NCBI GenBank assembly: GCA_037892935.1
Contig: JAYXKI010000004.1
Coordinates: 2,480,001-2,544,000, forward strand
DNA: 64,000 bases
Source: Phlebopus portentosus
Taxonomy: Eukaryota > Basidiomycota > Agaricomycetes > Boletales > Boletinellaceae
Reading direction: 5' to 3'
Part shown: in pieces, positions 9,697-20,526 of the stretch
Position numbering within the stretch: the stretch's first letter is position 1
Layout of the letters: each line of letters begins with the position of its first letter
The notes under the pieces: model-generated
Told to the model about the DNA's origin: nothing
Databases searched by the model: none
The model's input: only the letters and a program-made list of their open reading frames with translations
Made by a program: the position numbers and the translations under genes

Positions 9697-10147
9697 TACA
9701 GGTTGTTTCCCAAAAGTCTTCGGCCCCCCTATTTTTGGTAACTGATCGACGTTTGTCATAGACCTGCACTTTTAGTCATCCCACTTCACATTTTCATGCA
9801 GAAAAGTTGTCTGAAAATAAGTATGAGTTAGATGCTACCAGAAAGCCAGAAAAAATGAGAGAGATGTCAACATAAATGTTGTGCAAAGGTGAAGTTGCAT
9901 CTCAGGCAGACAGGAGTGGAAGGATCGACGCGTGTCTGACACACCAACTATGCTCTCTTCTCCTTGACACCACATCTCTCTCTTGAACTGTTCCTCCAAG
10001 AAACAAAGCCAAATGCTTCCCATATTAATTGAGAGATGCATGTTTACGAAAAAATATTTCTAGTTGTGGACAAATGACCAAGTCTAGCATAAATGTCGAT
10101 CAGTTACCAAAAATAGGGGGGCCGAAGACTTTTGGGAACCACCTGTA
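9697..10147. mobile_element. MITE with about 65-bp terminal inverted repeats
   Basis: The left end (9697 to about 9763) and the right end (about 10083-10147) are inverted copies with few mismatches. Both start TACAGG and share the core CCCAAAAGTCTTCGG followed by a C-run and ATTTTTGGTAACTGATCGAC. The element is 451 bp, flanked by TA as in Tc1/mariner target sites, and encodes no transposase. It is therefore a non-autonomous mariner-type miniature element. The inside shows no gene. Confidence 0.9.
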
Positions 10148-10301
10148 TGACATTCTTGCATTGAGCTGTGTCAAATCCACATGAAAAAAGTTACAGAAAA
10201 TTGCAGATCATGTACATAAAATATGTAAATGACCATACTGATGTCCCCCCCCAACAGCTTAATGAGTCCCCACCATGTCGTCTGAGCGAGACGACTTGAT
10301 T

Positions 10302-11957
10302 TCAAATCTTTTTGATCCCCATATACAGTCTGAAAGCATGCAGGCCATCCCCTCCTCGTCTTTCCCATCTGGCATGTTCATTTCGTCTCCTCCTCCTAAT
10401 ATAATCGACGGCATCTTTCAGTTTCCTGCTGCTGACAAAAACCTTCAGCCAAGGCACTAGCATTGCAATGTCAACAAGATAGTCCACGAAAGGTCGCCTG
10501 CAGTCCTCTGAATCGTAGCAGTTCTCCAAAGCATCCAAAACCACAATTAATGGTTTGTGGGCGGGAGGTGAGTGGACAGTGACTTCTAATGTTGGCCGTT
10601 TCATCAGAAGGTCGAACTGACCTCTCAGACCAGAATAGATATCCGTCTCCTGCGCACTGCGTAGAACGTCAAGTATGTGCTTCTGGTAATCTGCATGCCA
10701 TTTCGCCAGATGATATGCAATCGTAGGCATGACTCGGCTTGAATTCTGTCGCTCATTCGACGAAAAGCAGCCCGCGAGACAGTTCTGATCACGAAAGTGT
10801 TTAGCAACCGTATGCGCGATCGCGGTCTTTCCGAGTCCGGCGGAACCATTCAGCCAAAATAGTTTCGGGCTCGACTCAGATTCTGACCAAGCCTCTATCA
10901 TTCAGAGCGTGTCTCTCCTCGATCCTTCAAAACACAGTCTATCCTCACTGTAAAAAGCTTCCGTGACCGGGGACAGTAGATTACGGAGAAGAAGAATATC
11001 TGTGTTCTCCTCTACAGCAAAAATCGATATGAGAATCGTGGAGCCATGGAACATGAATGTGACTATTCACCTATCTTTAGGGTCGTCTTCCAAATTTCCG
11101 TAGTCAAGCACCATCCGAACGTCTCCTTTAGTCTCCTAAACTTCTCCTTGAAAGAGCGAATCTCCTCAATACGGTCATTCAGGAGACCTCCTGTTTAAAG
11201 AGCCAGTGAGACTTGATGGGTTGACAATTCTATCGAAATTTACCGAGAACAGGTCCATTAGAATACTTGATTATCACTTTACAAATAGATTCAAAAAGGA
11301 CAAGCATCTCTTCTGTGGTTTGCGCAGTCGCTTTGCATTTCAGTCCTTTCTCTGGTATGTCGGTGAACGGCAGAAATGTCGCTACGTCTTCCATAAGTTC
11401 AGAGGCAGATAAATGGCACTCCCGTAGCTTTTGGCAGAGCTAAAGTGAATGTCAGCAGATTATGTTTTGTAATGAGTCTGATGCATACCTCCAGGAGCTT
11501 AACCGCTGCTGAGGCTGCTGACTCGGCAGCAGGATGCACCTGTCAGCAAAGTAAATATAAAGCCGTCCTATTCTCACTGATCGAATTCACAACTTACTGA
11601 TGAAACAACCTCAGTGATTGTGTCAACATAATCAAGTACTTCGCATGCTCTCCTGAGTTTTTCCAAGAAACCCTTCATTGCTTTAAGCTGTACCTCGGAT
11701 TGCTCGACGAGACGACGGATGACTTCAATGAACTAGGTATGTGCTCAGCCAGTCATTTCAGTATACACAGTTGAGGCAAAGATTGTTACCGGGCCACCAA
11801 GACCGCAATGGATTGTTAACGAAATTGGGCTTGCAACAGAACCTAGCGGAGAGTTCAACTATAAATAATGTTTTGATAGCTATATGAAGTATTGCTCACC
11901 ACTAGCTTCGAAGAACGGTTTTGCCATAAGCTCAGACACTGAGATGGGGATAGTCAT
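10302..11957 (-). pseudogene. NACHT/STAND P-loop protein with one nonsense codon, C-terminus lost
   Basis: Exons on the minus strand: 11900-11957, 11790-11842, 11598-11732, 11489-11539, 11244-11439, 11071-11190, 10302-11011. All phases agree and introns are 49-59 nt. The N-terminal part is helical and typical of fungal NLR-like proteins (VHPAAESAASAAVKLLE, then an L-P-F-T-D-I-P segment). The NACHT part has Walker A in GSAGLGKTAIA, Walker B-like VVLDALENC and a sensor-like VSSRK. A single TGA at 10902-10904 interrupts the last exon just before MIEAW; CGA to TGA would explain it. After the SSR motif the frame runs into low-quality sequence and stops at 10302, so the sensor repeats expected in this class (WD40, ankyrin or TPR) are absent. 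In fungi such proteins act in non-self recognition. Probably non-functional or truncated. Confidence 0.82.
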
Positions 11958-14253
11958 AACATTGGTGGTACGGCGGAGACTATGATGCTCTCAGACATGG
12001 ACGATGAACTGGGATCCGGATGTGAGTCGTCTGGCATGATAGGTGAGCTACATTGCGCAGAATGATTTGGCATTCAATGCCTACTTTTCAATAGGCCAAT
12101 GGACACTTTCATGAGTCTCGTACTGCCTCGACTTGTCAGTCGTATTCTCTCCAAAGCTTGCCTTGATGGAGACCGGATATCTGGTTCGTCCGTCTTTGAA
12201 TTTGATTTCAATGCCTACAAGAGTTATGAATTGCAGCCATTGACGAGCATATTTTCAAAATGGCTGATTTGCTTCGGACATGAACATCGCTTACAGTGCA
12301 TCATCGTCGTTGATCAATGACACTATTAGACAGGCAATGCAATGCAAGACGTGCTTACCATGGAGTACCAGAGGACGTTATCGCATTTGGAGTACTTGCA
12401 ATAAGCGACGCCATAGCGGAACGTCTAGTTGAGGATGCTGATGGTCGAATGGCGGTCGTAGAGGAAACTGAGAGAGGTCGAAGTAGTGCAAAGGCCTCGT
12501 TTTTGATGGCTTAAGGTCGAGGTACAATATACTTAGAACGATCAGTTCGTCTGACCAATGCGAGCGCGGCATCTTCGGATCGTTCCTTTCATAGGCACGG
12601 AAATCACCATGCGTCTAATGAAACCAGTAAGCAAACTCATAAAAGTTCACTTGTAATTACGCATGTACTGCACTACAAATATATCACTGAAAAATAAGAT
12701 AAACGCTTTCAGTCGATCCAGAGGTGGCTACAGAATATGATGATACCCCGTGTCGTCGCTATTCAAGACAAAATACAGGTGCTTACCTATCCGGCACATT
12801 TCACAAAGTCTCTTTCAATCGCTTCTAACTGAAAGCCGATGAAGGATTACTGGCATGGTAATTTGCGAGCTGGTTATTGAACCGTCACGGTTCAGGTAAG
12901 CAGATATACAACGAATTGATACATTTGTAGTGGACTTACAACGGCTTACAAACAGCAGAACAGTCGTGAGTGATAATGGTTCCGCATTTTGACGAGACTC
13001 TGAAACCTGAATAAAGTGGTGTGATGGGAGTCCAGTCCCAAGCAACAACTGATCGGCATGATCGGCAAATGACGTGTCCATCCTCGTTTGGGTCCGCGTC
13101 GAGGCTTTTTGCTCTCCTTTGAAGACGCGGATGACCATCCATCGGATGCTATTCTCATTCGGACCTTTCTGTATACCGAGCGCTTTCTTTCTTCTCATAT
13201 TCGTCCAACCTCGTCAAAGCCAGCATCATCGCGTGATGCTCACCGATCGTAGCCGGCGATATTCCGATATTCCTAAGGGATAGAGTCTGGTAGAGTTCGG
13301 TCGTGCAAATGAGTAGACAGACTAGGATCCGTCTTTCGTGGAGAACTCGCAGCGATAATTACATTGAGCGTTGGTGTTGTCACTGATGATATCGGCAGCA
13401 ATTCGGCTTCGAGGAGCTTGCGAAGTGCACACAAGCTCTATTACAAGCCCGACATGCGACCAACATCCACCCGTCAATTTCGTGTCACATTTAGTACGTC
13501 TCTCTACATAACAGTCGAAACATGTCTTTCGGTGTCTCAAATCAAGAGCCTTTCCTACCAGCTGATCGAAAGGTCCGAATAGATATCACCGTGTGAAGAA
13601 TGCCAACGTGTGCTCAGCGGATCTTGCAAGTTGACTGGTAACCAAACTACCCAGAATTCCTCGCAAAAACGTATCTCCTGATTGGTGATTCTCCGATCGG
13701 ATGCAAGATCAGCCCGAGCTTCGAGAGAGAACCAGAGTGTACCTCCTTCGTATGCCGGGAAAGAGTTCTTCAGGCCACCAAGAAGATTAATCTTCCCTCG
13801 TAAGCCATGCACAGTTCAGAGGTTCGTCAGAATCAATTACCACTTGTCGCACCCTTCAAAACATGTTCAAGCTATTTGTAAGACAGAAAGTGATGTGCCT
13901 AGTCTTTTGGCCAATAAGCGCAGAAAGCATTGACAGAATTCTTCCCAGAGTCGAATAAAATTGTTTCAAAACAACGCTCGAATAAACGGTACGTCCTCGA
14001 ATTTCCTTCCAGGGCATATTTTCGTTGAGAGCTTTGCTCCCGAGCGATATCATCGGAGGAAAAGTCAGTCTGGCGGGCTGAACAGACCAGAATCGCCGGT
14101 CAAGAACAGCTCACACACGCCGCTCAAGGCACCGGCTTCACGTCTCAGGACAAAAAGTTATGAAATACATAAGCCACCAGAAACGTATAAAGAGCCGCCG
14201 TTCTCATCTTCTGACTGCAGCGAGCGGCAGTACTTCAAGGATAATCGAACATC
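11958..14253. other. Unassigned region between the NACHT gene and the secreted-protein gene
   Basis: Contains several short frames on both strands (12317-12514 plus, 12815-13198 minus, 13555-13812 minus) with no motif I recognise and no exon chain I could build. Probably non-coding or decayed. Confidence 0.35.
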
Positions 14254-14779
14254 ATGAAGACTTCAACCAGGGCTCGAGTTCACCCTACGTCCATTGCGGC
14301 AACAATCCTATGTACATTACTCGCGTCTTGTGTAGGCGCTGTCTGCCCCTCGGGCAATATAGGAGTTGGCGACGTCATTGAGCCTTTCTTCATTTTAGGT
14401 GCTCGTGCTGAGGTAACGTCTAGCATCTCAGATGCAGAAGAAAGCTCTCTGACCCCAATTTCAGAGAGGTGTTATCGTCGGAAACGACTGCTCGATTATT
14501 GATGGAAAATCGGATATCAACGATGCGAGCATCTGTGGCACTTATGCGGATGGATCCACAGTCACCTGCGATGACGGAACGTAAGTCAGACACTAGTCCT
14601 TGGAATCCTTGCGCTATAAGGCTTACTCCGATTACAGAAACACTCCGACTTCTGTGCATACGTCAGATGGGCAGAACTGGGGAAATTGCGTCCCGTCTAC
14701 CGAGACTTGCACAAATGGAAACGGAGGGACCCTTAATGGTAACATCACTGTCCAGTTCTGCTGTACCACAGAAGCTTGA
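14254..14779 (+). CDS. Small secreted cysteine-rich protein
   Basis: Three exons, 14254-14412, 14465-14580 and 14638-14779, with introns of 52 and 57 nt and agreeing phases, give 138 aa. Residues 1-29 form a signal peptide: a basic start (KTSTRARVH), a hydrophobic core (AATILCTLLASC) and a likely cut after CVGA. The mature part of about 109 residues has eight cysteines, the last two adjacent (FCC), which suggests four disulfides. It has several G-x-D/N turns and an N-I-T glycosylation sequon near the end. I do not recognise the family. Size and cysteine content match fungal small secreted proteins, some of which are effectors, but no function is claimed. It stands alone, without related genes nearby. 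Confidence 0.78.
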
Positions 14780-17700
14780 GATCATGAAACTGGCTGAAGC
14801 GACGGACAAGCAAATTTCCCTTAATAATAACTCTGCCACGTTTCTTTTCGTCTGATGAATTCATTGAGCTGAGAACCAGCGAATAGTCTGCTCTGAGCAC
14901 ATCAAGAACTGAAATCCAACAAGAAGCTTACCCCTCGTTCCGAGCATTACATTGTTCGTGATTGTGCAGCCATACATGCGGTGAAAAGAGAGTCGGAAAA
15001 GAACGGAAAGGAAAAGGATTATCAAAGAAACAGGTTAGAAATTTGTTCGTCGAAAAACAGAAAGTACTTCCAAGGTCTCCCAGTAACAGCATGTTGGAGT
15101 ACAATCCGGCAAAGTATCCCGGGGGATACCCGAGCGTGATTAACCTCGGATCGGCAGGAACCACGGACTCAACGCCCTCGTCTCGAGGGCACGAGACATT
15201 CTCTTTCTTCATTGGACACCGCTCGTAGCCGAATGTCTCGCCCGAGCCTTTCTTATGTTTATCCTTTCTGTTTGTTCATTCCAGGACAGTTTTCTACCCC
15301 CCAGTTATGCTTTTGAATTGATCTTCGTGTCTCTTTTATGCTTGGTCTTCGAAACCATTTATTTCTATACAGACCCCCTTTATTGTAGTATAAAAACACT
15401 GTACTTCATTCAGCAATATCCTCAGACGATTGCGCCTCTCGTAATCTACTGAGGTGAGCTTCGATCGCACTTCATTCCTTGATCTGCACTTTATTTACAT
15501 ACATTCTCCGGTAGAATACATTTGTGTTAGTATTCCCTTGCGTGCTCGTCTCCTCGCTTTCACAGCAATCTTTGAATTCGATTATGTGTGTTTTCGGCAC
15601 GACTTCTGAACGATTTTGAGCTGCTTGACATGAAGATGTCTGTGGAAATACACAAAAGGTCATGTTGGAATTTACATAAGTCATTGAATCCATGGGTAGG
15701 ACTGTATATCAATAGATCCAGTTCACCAACACAATCACGATCCATGCAAGTAAACAGTTCACAAAAATGCAAACCAAATAAATAGAACAAACATGATTAC
15801 GTCCGAAGGACATTGTTCAAGCATATCAAAAGGCGTAGCGCGAAATAGTTAAGTCCTCTGTCTGAGATCCCTCGAATGATGCAAAGACCGGAGCTCTGAG
15901 CTCAATTCCAAGAGCGTCGTTTGTGGTATGGAGAGACTCTAGGTTCGATTTGCGGATTCTGAGATGCATATGCGAACAAAGAACGTTCACTAACACACTC
16001 TCGGGACTGTTCATTCAAGGTCGTCAGAAGAAGAAAATACGTCTCTGACGCTAGCTTTTCACTAACATTAGGAATGCGTCACTCAGAGTCGACTGTCAGA
16101 AAAAAAGAGTTAGCTATCGATGGTATCTATTGAAGCGTGAAAAGCTCACCGACGCGGTCAGAAGCAAAACAAGGTTTGCAATTGTTGATACTGGCGAACA
16201 CGGTCAGTCGAGAGCCAACTTCACGAGGAAAAGAATGCTCACTTGTGATAATACTGAAGTACACGATCCCTTGATCGAAACTTCGTTTAGCGAGTGCGAC
16301 AAGAGTTAATACAAGGACATACCGTCCTGATACAGATTCTTCATGACAGGAGAATTGTCGAGACGGACTGCATGGGCGCGTTAACTTTGACAATAGACAA
16401 GTCAGGATGAAGCTCCTACATCCGAGAAATGCCTTGGTCAACAATAGAACGAGGGCGACTGTACCCAATTGTGAGATCAGGTAGAGGAGACATAACCAAA
16501 GTTACTTACCTAGTTCACATAGCGTGTATGCTAATAGTGCTATCCATATCATTCTATCGTCGTGAACATACAGACAGCCAGACATGTAATGAAGTTGTAG
16601 GACTGGAGAAATAGGATGTGATCAGTTGATGATTCCACGAGACTTTTCCCCTCTCTCTCTCTCACCATGGTTCTTTTCGATGTGTATCGAGGCGAAATAC
16701 AATATCACGGTGCATGAGCACTTTTGAGACACTGTTAGAGTCAGGATCAAGGGTAGAAGTTTCGGATCATACCAGAAACGAGAGTCCCAGCAGGATACGG
16801 ATAAATAGTTTATGCCCCCAAACAGCATCCACTCGGAGAAACACAGTGACTGTGAGTATGGATTAAGGTTACGCTCGGTTCAAACAGATTTGATAACTCT
16901 CACGTTCTGCGATAAGCATGCCGATGATAGTTGTAACTATTCAAATAGAGTGCTCAAAAATCACAGATTCGCTTCGTGCGCATGGGAGTTCGCTTACAAA
17001 CAAGAGATCCGAAACCAGACCTGCAGCCCTGTGATGAAGGTAAGAGGCGCTACAAGCTATAATTTGCGAGGAATACTTGCCTTTAGATCTCCTTTGAGCA
17101 CAACATCTAATTTGACATCATCAACTCAGTCGACATTTGAAGGATAATCAGACATCTACTGACAGTAGAGACCAAGAAAAGAAGTCGCAAAGGGAGCGTA
17201 TCGGTTGAGAAAGAAATGAAGATGGCGGACGCCAATCTTGCTGGTCCAAATGAAGCGAGTCTATCAAAATTTCAAGTGTCACTTTATACGCTAATAGTAG
17301 CTTCCGCTTGCCTCTTCGTCGAGACTGGTTAAATAGTCGTACGTCTGGGTTGCTCTTAGTCCGATTCAGATGACAGGGCCGACGATGCAACTGACCTGGA
17401 ATGCGACCGTCGCGACTGTGGCGAAATAGATAAGTCTTCGAAATTCTAGCAGACGTCGGACACACACCAATCAGGTACTATCACAGACGAAAACCGATGT
17501 CAGTGCGAGGCAGAAAGAGGAACCAGCTCATGTGCACCCACGCGGGCTGTCAAAGCGTCGCGGACACCAGTGAGAAGCGCGTCCATGAAGGAGATGATGG
17601 CTTGAAGCAGGGAGTGAAGACAAGAACGAGCGCTATAAGGCCAGCTGAGTTGGGAACGTCTCCTGTGAACGTAAACCTTGATGCCCGTGATGAGTTGATT

Positions 17701-18329
17701 TGATATTTGAAGCAGGAATGAAAGACTACCAATAGATTATCTTACGAATATGCAATCTGAGGGAGAAAGTACCGGTCTGTGGAGATCGACATCTGGCCGA
17801 GCAAGATCCTTGGAGGAAAGAGGATGCTGGCTCGGAGTGAGCTTCTTTCAACGACACCGTAATATTTCAAGTTGGTTCAATAAAGTTACCCGGAGGAAAA
17901 TCCAGATCCGGACCTGGTAAGATGCCGAATCTGCGCCCAGAAATAATGCGATTGAGTTGCTAGCTCAATCAAACTTCAAAGAAATAGTAAATTCCTCATC
18001 ATCTACTATATATCGAGATTGGTCGCAATGGCGCGAGAGTGTGTTCTCCGAAGTATATTACCTTTACCTCGCGAGGTAACAAGGTGGAGCAGAGGCCAAG
18101 ATGTCGGCTCCCGCAGTTGTAAGGAGGACAAGAATCGAGGAAGGCAGGAGAATTCGTCGGCACTTTAGGAAAGTGTGGTGAATTGTGTATTGATAGAATC
18201 ACCATCAATGATCATGCGGTGGGTGATGAATCAGGGCCGCGATATCTGTAGAGTAGATCAGTTCTGGGCAAGGCCAAATCGGTATAATTGGTCAGGATGC
18301 CGAAATGACACGTGGCATTCTTTACGATA
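14780..18329. other. Long region without a supported gene
   Basis: About 3.5 kb. Short frames exist on both strands. A minus-strand stretch at 16127-16800 has hydrophobic segments with possible introns, which might be a decayed membrane-protein gene, but I could not assemble a chain or name a family. Nothing else is recognised. Confidence 0.3.
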
Positions 18330-19800
18330 AAGTGTTCCCGTCTCTTTCTTCTGAACCCGCATATTATATCAACGAAAGCCGTTAGATGCGATCCATCGGG
18401 AATCCAACTACGTACAATGTTCGCAAGAACTATTCAGTCACTCATCGACTCGGATGAGTTGCGGTTTCGACAGGCAATATTACTTTTCAACAGAAATATC
18501 CTCAATTTTCTTGTACGTGTTCACTAGTGCTTTTTATCATGTAGATTGAGTTTTCCTTCATTCGATTCTAGTTCATGTCGTTTCAACCAAAAAGGTCGTA
18601 AAGGTCGTCCGTGCAGTCATATTTACCTCATCGCCTTGGGGGGGTAGCGGGAATTGGGAGAAGTATCCGCATCGGCTACGACAGGATGAACCGAAGAATC
18701 TTACAAATAAACAGTCTATTTTGGAAGCCGAGTGACTGTCAGTTTGTTTGGCAAGCGATCAACTTGATGGAGGAAGACGCAGACATGGTGTATGAAGTTG
18801 CTGTTGCGTGGAACGTGTTGAACTATCCGTTGAAAAGCAAAGGTGTGTGGTCGCTCAGACAAACTCAGCATTTCACTGATGCGATATTCCTCTGTTTTTC
18901 CTGTATGTGGTCGAGCAGGTATCGAAGAATTTTCTGGCTCCGGTTGCCTACCAAGCTAGATCCCGGAGTCCGCGTATTGATCAAGAGGCCTGATTTCTCA
19001 GTTATGCTGGATGTACGTTGACCAGCCAATCCACATTGCCATTTCACCTAATATCGAGGTCGTTCGTCTGGCAAGTGTTGCCGGACGGTTACCATTTGCG
19101 ACATCGCGGCTTGTCGAAAGTACCGTTCTCAAGTACGGCGAAGAAGGGTACCCACATCCGTGCTGTTTGGGATATTGAAGATGTATCCCGATTACAAAGG
19201 GTACATCACAGATGTTTCGTGATCATCAATAGTGTCCCACATCTTAATTACTAGATTCGGTTTCAGCTAAGCAGGAGCTCACCCGCCCTGGCTGATATCG
19301 CCTTTAGAAGCGACACAACGAGGATGGTGAGCTTCTCATTTACCGGTCGTCAGAGGAAGAGACTGATTACCAATCTTCTCTATCTTGCAAAAACTTTCAC
19401 CGCGCTTCCCCCCATTCTTTCTCACAACGATGAAAACTCAAACTTGTCGAAGACGTTCTAGGCGCGATGGTTCATAACGCGACCGTCTTTGGATGAAACA
19501 TGTGCAACACTTGCCTGTTGTGCTCTTGTTCGCGCAGCTGATCGTTGGAACGGTGGTACCGGAGAAGGTAGATCAGGCCTTGGAAAGAACGGTTACCTTG
19601 CGGGCGTGCTGTGCGAGAAAACGGTTGTGCTCAATCAAAGTGACGCTCGGCCCATACATATAACTTATTCAATCCAGGAAAGGTGCGATTTGATTCCGTC
19701 CACACTATCTGGCGCGAAACTGTCCTTGTTATTTACTGCTTTATCCAGGTCTCAAACCAAATCTGTAACCATCATTCGGACAAAAGGTGCGTAATCAGCT
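18330..19800 (+). pseudogene. D-lactate dehydrogenase-like relic, copy 1
   Basis: Decayed gene for an FAD-linked D-lactate dehydrogenase (FAD_binding_4 plus FAD-oxidase C-terminal domain). Recognisable pieces in order: SLIDSDEL (about 18435-18460), MNRRILQIN followed by EEDADMVYEVAVAWNVLNY and LKSKG (18685-18845), FWLRLPTKLDPGV (18930-18975), and the C-terminal GTGEGRSGLGKNGYLAGVL and TVVLNQ (19555-19640), which corresponds to the CTGEHGVG...GK region of the family. Many stops and frameshifts; no GGT(S) loop survives here. It is homologous at the DNA level to the relics at 22930 and 30200. Confidence 0.72.
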
Positions 19801-20526
19801 AAGGTTGGATATTATGGTCTTATTGCGAACAAGAGATCAGAGACGAAAGAAGTGCCGGTATAATGGAACAACCTTCTGCATCAGGCTACAGCAATTGGCT
19901 TGTAAAGGAATGGCTTGACCGTTGCGTACCATGAGTGTCCATCACGAGGCCGGGGACTTCGGAGACCACCCCGCGACATAATTACAAGACAAGGAAAGCA
20001 AGCGTTGGGAGATTTGTTATCGCCGGCGGGAAACTGCTGACGCCATTTGTACGGATCCACAAAGGGACACGCTGCCTGCCAATCAGTCAACCTGACCCAG
20101 TACAGCTTATGGTACCAACCAGTGGTAGGAATTTTTCATGTCAAGATTTGAATATATAGTATATTAGCTTGCTTCGTTTTGTGAAGTGCCGTTGTACATA
20201 ATTTCTGACGAAGAATAGAAATATGTGACTATTAACCTGCGATGGCGGGAGTTGTTGCCTTCTGTTGTTGGCTCGGGATAATGTCAGGATTGAGGTTCCA
20301 GAACATAATTTATTGGTCAAGTACACTTCCAAACAGAAATAATCGGTATTCGTGACAGCAACAATAAATATATGTCAAGTCACTTGTACCGATATGTTTG
20401 AAGGGAATTGTTACTAGTTCCTAAACGGTCCTCTAACATTCGTCGCCATCATCAGTGTCATCATCATCGGAAGAACTAAAACAAGTCCCTTATGATCAGA
20501 AAAGATGTCGGAAGAACTCAAGAAAC
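19801..20526. other. Spacer between dehydrogenase relic 1 and F-box gene A
   Basis: The first 300 bp (to about 20090) match the sequence after relic 2 (24780-25060) and, inverted, sequence near 31540-31700. They are therefore part of the duplicated unit. No gene is seen. The convergent genes on either side would end here. Confidence 0.5.

Noticed and set aside
12317..12514. Plus-strand frame of 65 codons with an even composition
   Set aside because: No motif, no exons that join to it, and an overlapping minus-strand frame of equal length.
16127..16800. Possible membrane-protein gene on the minus strand
   Set aside because: Hydrophobic stretches and possible splice sites exist, but no exon chain keeps a frame and no family motif could be confirmed.
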